From CAXTKD01 sp964244885 (GTDB lineage: Bacteria; Pseudomonadota; Alphaproteobacteria; Sphingomonadales; Sphingomonadaceae): a DNA stretch of 64,000 nt. The position numbers and the translations under genes were made by a program. The notes below the pieces were generated by a model. The model was not told where the DNA came from, did not search any database, and worked only from the letters and a program-made list of their open reading frames with translations. The DNA is taken from positions 1-64,000 of the forward strand of contig CAXTKD010000006.1 of assembly GCA_964244885.1 (NCBI GenBank), written 5' to 3'. Positions 51,352 through 62,100 of this stretch are shown here, one piece after another (position 1 is the first letter of the stretch; every line of letters starts with the position of its first letter).

Positions 51352-53012
51352 CCAGCGCCGCCCCGGCGCAGCGCTCGCTGCGCGGCGCGCTCGACGCGCT
51401 CGGCGCCGGCGATGCCGAGGCGCTGCTGCGGCTCCAGGCGGACCTCCTCGACGCGCAGGCCAGCCGCCTCGTCCGCGTCGGAGTCGACCCGGACAAGGCG
51501 GACGACGCGCTCGCCAGGCGCGCCGCGCGCGAAGGCCGGATCGTCGTCGAGCGGCATGACGAGGCGGTCGACCTCGCCGCGCCGATCGGCCGCGACGGCG
51601 AGGCGCAACTGGTGGCGCTCCACCGTCTCGGTCGTCCGACTCCGCTGGTCCTGGCGCTCGCCGAGGAACGGCTCGAGCTCACCGCCGCGCTGTTCCGTGC
51701 GCGCTCCGGAACAGGGGGCGGGGAGTGGTCCGGCGCGGCGCAGCTCGCGAGCGCCTTCGCCGGAGCGGCCTCCTCAGCCGCCGCATGGAACGATGCGGCC
51801 GCGGCGCTCCAGCGTTTGGCCGACGCGCGCCGCGTCGTCCTCGCGCGGGTCGATGACGGCCGCGTCGCCCTCGTCGCCGACAGCGCCGGGCCGGTGCCGT
51901 CGTCCGAACTGCTCTCCACCCTCAAGCTCGCGGCGGGCGAGGCCTACGACCTTGGCGCCGACGTCGACCCCGGCGACATCCCCGCCCCCGCGCTCCGCGC
52001 GCTCGCGGCGGGCCAGCCGCTTCACGTCCGGCTCGCCGGCGCCGGACGCCGCGAAGTCGTGGTGCTCGCGCTGGGCGCCGCCGCGCCCGAAGTGCTCGAC
52101 CCCGCCGCCGCGCTTCTCGTGGCGCTTCGCCCGCCGCAACGCGCGTGGCTGCCGCCCAAGCTGGTCGATGCCGTCGCCAACCGCCTACCCGCCGAGCGCA
52201 GCGAGGCCGACCGCCGCCGCTGGGCGCGCCGCGCCATCCTCGCCGCGCCATTCCTCCTTCTGCTCGTCCCCGTGCCCGTGAACGTCGGCGCGCCGGTCAC
52301 CGTCGAGGCGCTCGAACGCCGCGTGGTCACAGCGCCCTTCGACGGCCGGATCGACGCGGTGCTCGCCGAGCCCGGCGACCATGTCCGCGCCGGGCGGACG
52401 GTGCTGGCGCGGCTCGACGCCCGCAATGCCGAGAGCGAGCGCGGCGACGTCATGGCGGGTTTGCAGGCGGCGCTCAGCCAGGCCGGCGTCGCGCGCACCG
52501 AGGGCCGGGGGGACGAGGCGCGGCAGGCGCAGCTCCAGGCGCAGCAGCTCACCGCCCGCGCCCAGGCGCTCGGCCTCCAGATCGCGCAGGCCGAGATCCG
52601 CGCGCCGATCGACGGCGTTCTGGGCGGCGACGACCTCCATCGCCGCACCGGCTCGCCGGTGGCGCGCGGCGAGACGCTGTTCGTCGTCGCCAGGCCCGGC
52701 CGCTACCGCGCCGAGGCGCAGGTCTCGGATCGCGACATCTCGCGGGTCAAGGTCGGCCAGCGCGTCGGCCTGGCGCTCCGCGCGCGGGTGCTGTCGCGCC
52801 CCACCGCCACCGTCACCCGCATCTACCCGACCGCCGAGCCCGTGCAGGGCGACAACATCTTCCGAGTCATCGCCGCGATCGACGCCGCCGACGCCGGCGG
52901 CCTGCTCCCCGGCATGGAAGGCCGCGCCTCGATCCGCACCGGCTGGGCGCCGCTTGGCTGGGTTCTGCTGAAGGGGCCGGTGCGCTGGGTGCGGCAGACG
53001 CTGTGGATCTGA
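51348..53012 (+). CDS. HlyD-family membrane fusion protein with large cytoplasmic N-terminal domain
   Basis: 554 residues from ATG 51348 (overlapping the previous stop). Residues 1-290 are soluble and Ala/Leu-rich (for example LADARRVVLARVDDGRVALV), perhaps GAF-like. One membrane helix lies at about 295-313 (RRAILAAPFLLLLVPVPVNV). Then comes the HlyD part: VTAPFDGRIDAVLAEPGDHV, a helical hairpin, AEIRAPIDGVLGGDDLHRRT, and a beta-barrel ending ISRVKVGQRVGLALRARVLS. It would anchor the adaptor in the inner membrane with a cytoplasmic recognition or sensor domain. Last gene of the four-gene cassette. Confidence 0.84.
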   Translation: MTSAAPAQRSLRGALDALGAGDAEALLRLQADLLDAQASRLVRVGVDPDKADDALARRAAREGRIVVERHDEAVDLAAPIGRDGEAQLVALHRLGRPTPLVLALAEERLELTAALFRARSGTGGGEWSGAAQLASAFAGAASSAAAWNDAAAALQRLADARRVVLARVDDGRVALVADSAGPVPSSELLSTLKLAAGEAYDLGADVDPGDIPAPALRALAAGQPLHVRLAGAGRREVVVLALGAAAPEVLDPAAALLVALRPPQRAWLPPKLVDAVANRLPAERSEADRRRWARRAILAAPFLLLLVPVPVNVGAPVTVEALERRVVTAPFDGRIDAVLAEPGDHVRAGRTVLARLDARNAESERGDVMAGLQAALSQAGVARTEGRGDEARQAQLQAQQLTARAQALGLQIAQAEIRAPIDGVLGGDDLHRRTGSPVARGETLFVVARPGRYRAEAQVSDRDISRVKVGQRVGLALRARVLSRPTATVTRIYPTAEPVQGDNIFRVIAAIDAADAGGLLPGMEGRASIRTGWAPLGWVLLKGPVRWVRQTLWI

Positions 53013-53018
53013 CGAGAG

Positions 53019-53119
53019 CCCCTCCCCTTCAGGGGAGGGGTTGGGGTGGGGACTCTCCGCCAGCTCAGAGTTCGGCCCGTAACCCCCACCCCCATCCCCT
53101 CCCCTGAAGGGGAGGGGCG
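53019..53119. repeat. Intergenic inverted repeat, 'CCCCTCCCCTTCAGGGG' type
   Basis: Arms AGCCCCTCCCCTTCAGGGGA and CCCCTGAAGGGGAGGGGCGC with inner hairpins. It is the only sequence between the convergent adaptor gene and the giant-protein gene and probably ends transcription from both sides. Confidence 0.85.
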
Positions 53120-53122
53120 CGC

Positions 53123-56100
53123 TTAAAAGTCCGCCGTCGTCAGGAATTCGCGGTTGAAGCGGTTCAGCCCCGCCGCCTCGGGTGAATCCAGCCCCTCGTA
53201 GAGCCCTTCCACCGCGTTCCCGGCGCGGTCGCGGAAGACGCCCTGGACGCTCAGCCCCGGCTCCATGCTGAAGAACTGGTCGCGCCATGCGGGCGCGAAG
53301 CTGGTGTCGAAGCCGCCGCCGCCGCCGCCGGCGTTGATGCGGACGATCTGCGTGTTGTAGGAGGGCTTCGAGCCGACCGACAGCCGGTCGCCCAGGCGGT
53401 TGAAGCCCAGCAGGCTGCGGTCCTCGAACAGATTGGCGGTCGGCGCGCGGAACAGCCGCGAGCCGTCGTAATGATGCTCGAAGCGCGAATGCTGGAGGCG
53501 GTCGCTGACCGTCGTCGAGGGCAGCCGGACCAGCCAGTTGCCGCCGGCGTCGGCGATGCCGGTGCCGAAGCCGCTCGCCGATCCGGTCTCGTCGCTGACG
53601 TCGATGGTGATGAAGGTGCCCGGCGTCGCGCTCCCCGAATAGACCGGATCGATCTCGGGGAAGTTCTCGATGTAGCGCTCGTCCAGATAATAGCCCATCG
53701 ACGACAGCTCGGTCTGCTCCTGCAGGCCGAGCATGCCGGGCAGCGTCGTCGTCGGGTTGCCGAACGGCAGGATCGCCTGCGCGGCGGTGCTGACGATGCG
53801 CCCGCCCGCTACCCCGGCCGTGACCGTTCCGGAGCTCAGCGTCGCCATGTTGATCGTGTCGCCCGAGGGCGGCGCGGTGAAGTTGACGCTGGTGCTGATT
53901 CGGATCGTCACCGTCTCGCCGATCGCCAGTAGCGGCACGGTGATGACGTTGCCGTTGATCGTCGTGCCCGCCGGCGCGCCGACGATGGTCGCTCCGGCGA
54001 GCAGAGCGCCCTGCGGCAGAACCTCGGTCAGCACGATGTTGGTCGCCGCCGCGGTGCTGCCCGGGCCATGGCGCACGGTCAGCAGGAAGGCGGTGGTCTG
54101 GCCATCGGTCGGCTGGTCCGGCGCCAGCGCCTTGTCGAGCAGCAGCACCGGCGCGACGATGTCGACCGGCTCGCTGTCGCCGAGCGTTCCGCTCGTGCTG
54201 GTCAGCACCGCCGGCAGCGCCAACTGGCCGCCCGAGACATTGCCCGGAACGTTCGCCAGCACCGCGTCGTAGCGGATTCGGACGAAGTTGTTCGCCGGGT
54301 CGTTGTCGCCCGGCACGACGACCGTGCCGAGCACGAAGCGCACCTGGTCGGGCACGCCGTCGCCGTTGGTGTCGACGAACTGCGGCGTCACGCCGCCGCT
54401 GACCGTCACGCCGCTGCCGAGGGCGAGGGTCGGCGTCCCGGTGAAGGTCAGCACGCCGTTCACGGTGACCAGCTGGTCGGTGATGACGACGTTGGCCGTC
54501 GTGCCCTCGCTGAAGGTCGTCGCCAGCTCGAAGGTCGCGCGCTCGCCGATCGTCAGGTCGGTCGCGCCGGGCCGGAAGACCTGCGTGCCGGTGAAGGTCT
54601 CCGATGTCGCGACCACCGACTTGTCGAGCGTCTGCACCGCTGCGGTGTTGAAGCTCGCGGTGGCGCTCGCGGTGCCGGCATGCCCGCCCGGCCCGCCGAC
54701 GCTGTCGTAGCTGACAGTCGCGGTGTTGAGCAGGGTCGAGCCGCCGACGACGCTGTCGCCGACTCGCGCCTGGAACGTCACGACCGCGGTCTGGCCCGCG
54801 TCGAGCGAGGCCAGCGTCACCGCGCCCGGCGAGGCGAAGGTGGTGGAAACGCCGCCCACCGTCAGGACGGTCGAGCCCGCGACCGCGGTGAGGCCGGCCG
54901 GAAGCGGATCGGCGATCGTCAGGTCGAACGCCGGGCCGATGCCGCTGTTGGCCACGGTGACCGTGTAGCTCTTGACGTCGCCCGCATCGGCGGCGGCGGC
55001 GGGCACCGCCTTGGTGATCGTCAGGAACGGCGCGACGATATCGGCGGTTTCGCTGTCGGTCATCGAACCGATCGAGCTGTTGAGCGTCGCCGCCAGCGTG
55101 AACTGGTTGCCCGAGGCGTTGGCCGCCGTGTCGGCGAGCACGGCGTCATAGCGGATGGTCACGCTGTTGTTGGCGGGGTTGTTGTCGCCCGGCACGACGA
55201 CGGTGCCGAGCACGAAGCGCACCTGGTCCGGCACGCCGTCGCCGTTGGTGTCGACGAACTGCGGCGTGACGCTGCCGGTGACGGTCACGCCCGCGCCGAG
55301 CACGAGCGTCGGCGTGCCGGTCAGCGTCAGGACGCCGGACGCGCTGATCAGCTGGTCGGTGATCACGACGTTGGTCGTCGTGCCTTCGTTGAAGGTCGTC
55401 GCCAGCTGGATCGTCGCCGTCTCGCCGATCGTCAGGTCGGTGATCGCCGGCCGCACCGCCGCGGTTCCGGTGAGCGGCTCCGACGTCGCGACGATCGACT
55501 TGTCGAGGGTCTGGACGGCGGCGGTCGTGAAGCTGGCGCTCGTCGCCGCGCTGTCGGGGTGGCCGCCGGCGCCGGGCAGGCTGTCGTAGGACACGGTCGC
55601 GCCGTTCACCAGAGTCGCGCCGCCGACCACGCCGTCCCCGACCACCGCGTTGAAGGTCAGCACCGCCGACTGGCCGACGCCGAGCGCGGCGATCGGCACC
55701 GAGGCGGGCGACGCGAAGTTGGTCGAGGTGCCGCCTATGGTCAGCACGGTCGTGTTGGCGACCGCCGTCAGCCCCGCCGGCAGCGTGTCGGCGAGGGTGA
55801 GGTCGAACGCCGGGCCGCTGCCTGTGTTGGTGAGCGTGATCGTGTAGGTCTTGACGTCGCCCGCGTCCGCCGCGCCCGCCGAAACCGCCTTGGCGATGGT
55901 GAGGTTCGGCGCGACGATATCCGCGAAAATCCCCGCGCTGGCGTTGCCCGCCGCGCTGGTCAGCAGCGCAGGCGAGGCGAGCGCCGCGCCCGGCGTGTTG
56001 GCGCCGATGTCGGGGATGACGATGTCGTAGCGGACCCGGATGAGGTTGTTGGTCGGGTCGCCGTCGACCGGCACCGTCACCGTGCCGAAGTTGAAGGTGA

Positions 56101-59100
56101 TGCGGTCGGCGAGGCCGTCGCCGTCGCTGTCGACCAGCACCGGCGTTCCGGGCATCGTCGTCGTGATGCCGCCCAGGAAGGTGATCGTCGGCGTCCCGAG
56201 GATCTGGAATTTGCCGGTGAGCGGCAGCTGATCGGTCAGCACGACGGTCGCGGTCGTGCCTTCGGTGAAGCTCGCGGTCAGGTCGATCGTCGCGCGCTCG
56301 CCGATGGCGAGGTCGGCGACTCCGGGCCGGAACATCGCGGTGCCGGTCTCGGGAATCGTCGTGCCGATGATCGCCTTCGACAGGCCGAGCACGTTGGTCG
56401 GCGTGGTGATCGTCGCCATGCCGCTGGTCGTGCCGGTGCGCCCGCCGGGGCCGGACAGGCTGTCGTAGGCCACGCTCGCGGTGTTGGTGTAGCTCGCGGC
56501 GGCGCCGACATTGGGGTCGACCCGCACCTGATAGTCGACCGTCGCGGTCTGCCCGGCGCCGAGCATCGCCAGCACCACGGCGTTGGGCGAGGCGAAGCTG
56601 GTGGTCACGCCGCCGACGGTCAGCGTCGTCGTCCCCGCGACATAGCTGAGGCCCGCGGGAAGCACGTCCGCCAGCGACAGGTCATAGGCCGGCCCGGCGC
56701 CGTTGTTCATCAGGCTGATCGTGTAGCCGACGGTGTCGCCGCGCGACACGAAGCCGGCGTTGGCGCCCTTGGTCAGCACGATCGCCGGCGCGACGATATC
56801 GGCGCTGGCGCTCGCCATCGCGGTGCCGAGCGCGGTGGTCAGAGTCGCGGGCAGGTCGAGCGCGTCGCCGGCCTGGTTCTCGGGCCGGTCGCCGACCACC
56901 GCGGTGTAGCGGACGACGAAGAAATTGTCGGTCGCGTCGTTGTTGCCGGGAACCGTGACGGTGCCGAAGTCGAAGCGGATGGCTTCGGGAACGCCGTCGC
57001 CGTTCGCATCGACCAGAGTAAAGCCCGCCGTCCCTGTGCCGGTGAAGGTGATGCCGTTCGCTGTGACGATCGTCGGCGTGCCGACCAAAGTCAGCGTGCC
57101 GGCGGCGGTCACCAGTGAATCGGTCAGCACGACCGTCGCCGTCGTCCCTTCGGTCAGCCTTACCGTCAGGTCGAAATCGGCGGTCTCACCGATATGGAGG
57201 TCGGAAATGCCCGGCCGGAAGGCTCCGGTCGCGGTGTTGGCGTCGCTGGTCGAGGAGATCGCCTTGTCGAGGCCCTGCAGCGCCTCGACGACGATGCTCG
57301 CGCTGTCGCTGACCTGCGGAGTCGGCCGCCCGGTGGGCGCGCCGGGAACCGTATCGCCGTCCAGCGTCGCGGTGTTGACCAGCGCGACGCCGGTGACCGC
57401 GGTGTTGCCGATCAGCGCCTGATAGGTCAGCGTCGCCGACTGCCCGGCGAGCAGCGACGCGACGGTGACGCTCGCCGGCGAGCCGCCGACCGGAACGCCG
57501 TCGAGCGTCGCGGTGCCGGGAACGTAGGTCAGCCCGGCGGGCAGGGGGTCGGTGATCAGGGCGTTATAGGCCGGGCCGGTGCCGTTGTTGGTGATGACCA
57601 CGGTGTAAGTCACGGTATCGCCGGCGTTCGGCGTGCCGACCGTCGCGACGCTCTTGTCGATGCCGAGCAGCGGCGCGACGATGTCGACGCCCTTGGCGTC
57701 GCTCAGCGCGCCGAGCGAGGTGGTGAGCGTCGCCGTCAGGTCGATCGCGTCTCCCAGCTGGTTCTCCGGCCGGTCGCCGGCGACCGCCATGTAGCGGACG
57801 ACGAAGAAGTCGTTGCCGCCGGCGTTGTCGCCGGGGACCGTCACGGTGCCGAGGGTGAACACGATGCGGTCTGGCACGCCGTCGGCGTTGTCGTCGACCA
57901 GCGACGGCACGATCGAGCCGGTGAACGTCACGCCGTTGGCGGTCGCGACGACCGCCGAGCCCGGGACATAGGTCAGCGTGCCCGCCGCCGAGGTCAGGAA
58001 ATCGCTGATCACGACGCTCGTCGTGCTGCCTTCGCTCAGGCCGACGCGCAGGTCGAAGGTCGCGACCTCGCCGATGTTGAGATCGGGCGCGCCGGCACGG
58101 AAAGCCGCCGAGCCGGTATCGGGGTTGTCGGTGGCGGAGATCGTCTTGGCGAAGGTCTGCGTCGCCTCGGTGGTAAACGTCGCGGGGTCGTTGAGCGTCG
58201 GCCCGGCGCGCCCGGTCGGCCCGCCCGGAACGCTGTCCGAATCGACCGTCGCGATATTGTTGACCACGCTGCCGGCGACGACGCCGTCGCCGACGATCGC
58301 GCTGTAGGTCAGCGTCGCGCTCTGCCCGACGAGCAGCGACGCCACCGTCACCGCCGCCGCCGACGCGGGATTGGTGACGACGCCGCCGACGTTCAGAGTC
58401 ACCACGCCGGTGTAGGTCAGCCCGGCGGGAAGCGGATCGACGATCGCCACGTCATAGGCCGGCCCGGTGCCGCTGTTGGTGACGACGACGGTGTAGGTGA
58501 CGGTGTCTCCGGCGTTCGGCGTCCCCGCGACCACGCTCTTGTCGATCGACAGCAGCGGCGCGACGATATCGACTCCCTTGGCGTCGGTGAGGGTGCCGAG
58601 CGCGCTGGTCAGCGTCGCCGTCAGGTCGATCGCGTCGCCGTTCTGGTTCTCGGGCCGATCGGTCGGCACGGCGGTGTAGCGGATGACGAAGAAGTTGTTG
58701 CCGCCCGCGTTGTCGCCGGGAACCGTAACGGTGCCGAGCGTGAACACCACGCGGTCGGGCACCCCATCGGCGTTGTCATCGACCAGTGACGGCACGATCG
58801 ATCCGGTGAACGTCACGCCGTTCGCCGTCGCGACGACCGCCGAGCCCGGCAGATAGGTCAGCGTCCCCGCGCCTGAGGTCAGGAAGTCGCTGACCACGAC
58901 CCCGGTGGTGCTGCCTTCGCTCAAATCGACGCGAAGATCGAAGGTCACGCCCTCGCCGATGTTGAGGTCGGGCACGCCGGCGCGGAAGGCGGCGCTCGTG
59001 GTGTCGGCGTTGTCGGTGGCGAAGATCGTCTTGGCGAACGCCTGTGTCGCGAGCGTCGTGAACGTCGCCATGTCGGAGACGGTCGGGCTCGTGCGGCCGG

Positions 59101-62100
59101 CGGGCGCGCCGGGCACCGAATCCGAATTGACCGTCGCGGTGTTGTCGACCGCCGCGCCGGTAACGACGCCATTGCCGACGATCGCCTGATAGGTCAGCGT
59201 CGCGCTCTGGCCGACCAGCAGCGCCGGGATCGACACCGCGGCGGCATTCCCCGGATTGGTCGTGCCGCCGCCCATGCTGAGCGTCAGCGTAGGCGTGCCG
59301 GTGTAGGTCAGCCCGGCGGGCAGCGGGTCGCTGATCGCGACGTTATAGGCGGGGCCGGTGCCGGTGTTGGTGACGACGACGGTGTAGGTCACCGTGTCGC
59401 CGGCATCCGGCGTCCCGGCGACGACGCTCTTGTCGATGGTCAGCACCGGCTCGACGATGTCGACGCCCTTGGCGTCGGACAGCGTGCCGAGCGACGTGGT
59501 CAGCGTCGCGGTCAGGTCGATGGCGTCGCCGGCCTGGTTCTCCGCCCGGTCGGTGGGAGCCGCCATGTAGCGGATGACGAAGAAGTTGTTGCCGCCGGCG
59601 TTGTCGCCGGGGACCGTCACGGTGCCGAGGGTGAACACGATGCGATCCGGCACCCCGTCGGCGTTGTCGTCGACGAGCGACGGCACGATCGAGCCGGTGA
59701 ACGTCACGCCATTGGCGGTCGCGACGACCGCCGAGCCGGGGACGTAGGTCAAGGTTCCGGCGCCCGAGGTCAGGAAGTCGCTGACCACGACGCTGGTCGT
59801 GCTGCCTTCGCTTAGGTCGATGCGAAGGTCGAAGGTCGCCGCCTCGCCGATGTTGAGGTCGGGCACGCCCGCGCGGAAGGCGGCGCTCGTGGTGTCCGCA
59901 TTGTCGGTCGCGAAGATCGTCTTGCCGAACGCCTGCGTCGCCTCGGTGGTGAAGGTCGCGGTGTCGACCAGCGGCGTGATCGCGCGACCGCCGACGCCCG
60001 GCAGCGAGTCGGCGTTGAGAGTCGCGCTGTTGTTGACCGCGCTGCCGACGACGACGCTGTTGCCGACGATCGCCTGATAGGTCAGCGTCGCGCTCTGGCC
60101 GACCAGCAGCGTCGGGATCGACACTGCCGCCGCGTTCCCCGGATTTGTCGTGCCGCCGCCCAGGCTGAGCGTCAGCGTCGGCGTGCCGGTATAGGTCAGC
60201 CCGGCGGGCAGCGGGTCGGCGATCGTGAGGTCGTAGGCCGGGCCGTTGCCGCTGTTGGTGACGACCACGGTGTAGGTCACGGTGTCGCCGGCGTTCGGCG
60301 TCCCCGCGACGACGCTCTTGTCGATCGCCAGCACCGGCTCGACGATGTCGACGCTGGCGCTGCTCATCAAGGTGCCGGCGATCCCGGCGGGCGGCACGGC
60401 GCTGTAGGTCAGCGTCACCGGCAGGTCGAGCTGGTCGCCCGAGGCGTTGGCGGCGACGTTGGCGGCGGTCGCGACATAGGTGACGGTGATCGTGCCCGCC
60501 GCGCTGCCGCCGGCCATCGAGAAGGCGATGTTGAGGTCCGCGTTGCCGTCGCCGTCGAGGTCCGGGGTGGTGGTGACCGGGGCCGTCGCGAAGGTTACGC
60601 CGGCGCTGGGCGTGATCGTCACGCCGCCGGCGCCGCCGACAAGAGTCAGCCGCCCGACTCCCGCCATGTCGAGCAGGTCGCCGATCGTGAAGGTGCGCCC
60701 CCCGGCCGGAACGTTGATCGTCAGCTGGAAGGTCGCCGTCTCGCTGATCGTCAGATCCTGGACGCCGGCGCGAACTTCCGCGGTGCCGGTGCCCGCGACG
60801 CTGGTCGCGGTGATCGCCTTGGCGATGCTGATCGTGCCGAGTGGCGCGTCGTCGCTCGCCGACTGGTTGTGGTCGCCCTGCGCGTCGGCGGTGCTGACTC
60901 CGCCGCTGTCGATCGCGTCGTAGGTCACGGTGGCGTTGCCGATGGCGGCGAGGCCGACCGTCGATCCGGCGGCGGCGCTTATCGCCGCGTTGTAGACAAG
61001 CGTATGGCCGGTCCCCGTGGCGACCTCGCCGAAGCGCACCGAGAAGCCGCTGCCGCTGGAGACGACGCTGACGCCGCCGATCGCCGCGCCGTTCACGGTG
61101 TAGTCCACGCCGTCGATTCTTACCGTCGTGCCGCTGAGGACGGCGCCGCCGCCGAGCGCATCGGTGAACACCACGTCCTCGGCGTTGGAGAAGTTGGCGC
61201 CCGCCGTCGCCGCGATGACCGCCGTATATTGCACCGTGTCGCCGCCCGGCGCGGTGGTCGGCACGTTGACGGTCTTGCTGATCGTCATGTTGGGATCGAC
61301 GATGGTGACGTTCACCATGTTCGAGTTCGCGGGCGTCGTCGTCACGCCGTTGACGTCGGTCGTCTGGCTCCCGGTGTTGGCGATCACCGTGCCGCGCGCG
61401 TTCCCGCTTTCGTTGACCCGCGCCAGGATCCTGACGACGATCTGATCGGCCGCGCCCTGTGCGGCCGGATCGATCACGTCGCGAAGGTCGTTGAAGTCGA
61501 AGCGGATGAGGTGGCCGGTGGCATCGGCCGGGTCCTGAACCGCCGTGACGGTCGGAGTCGCGTTGCCCGGATTGGTCAGGACATTGGCGCCGACCGACAC
61601 GAGGTTGCCGCTGACGAACGTCAGCCCCGGCGCCAGCATGTCGAGGATGTTGAAGTTGTTGCTGAGGCCTTCCGGCAGCGTCGCGGTGATGAAATATTCG
61701 ACCTGCCCGCCGATCACCGCGATCGGCGCGGTGACGCTCTTCGTCAGGGTGACCGGGATGGTCACGTTGGCGCCGTCGCTCGCCATGATGTTCGTGCGCT
61801 CGCCCGCGACATCGCCGCCGCCGCCGTTGTCCGACGTGGAATAGGTGATTCCCGCCGTATTGGTGTAGGTCGCGCCCGCCTGCGCGTCCTGAGAGACCGT
61901 CGCGGTCACGGTCAAGGTGAAGAACTGGCCGCGCTGCAGGTCGAAGATGCCCTGGTTGGCGCCGTTGAAGGTCACCCGGTCGGGCAGGCCGTCGGCGTTG
62001 GTGTCGGTCGTGGTGAAGTCGGCCGTGGTCAGCGCGGTGTTGGTGCTGATGCCGGTCACCTGGATGTTGGTCAGGCCGACCGGCAGCGTGTCGCTGAACA

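Noticed and set aside
54068..57118. A 1,016-codon open frame on the plus strand within the giant gene
   Set aside because: It mirrors the tandem repeats of the minus-strand gene and reads as His/Arg/Gly/Val-rich nonsense; stop-free because of codon bias.
54155..60350. Regular repeats considered as CRISPR or satellite DNA
   Set aside because: Units are about 880 bases, in frame and coding for DUF11 domains, with no spacer structure.
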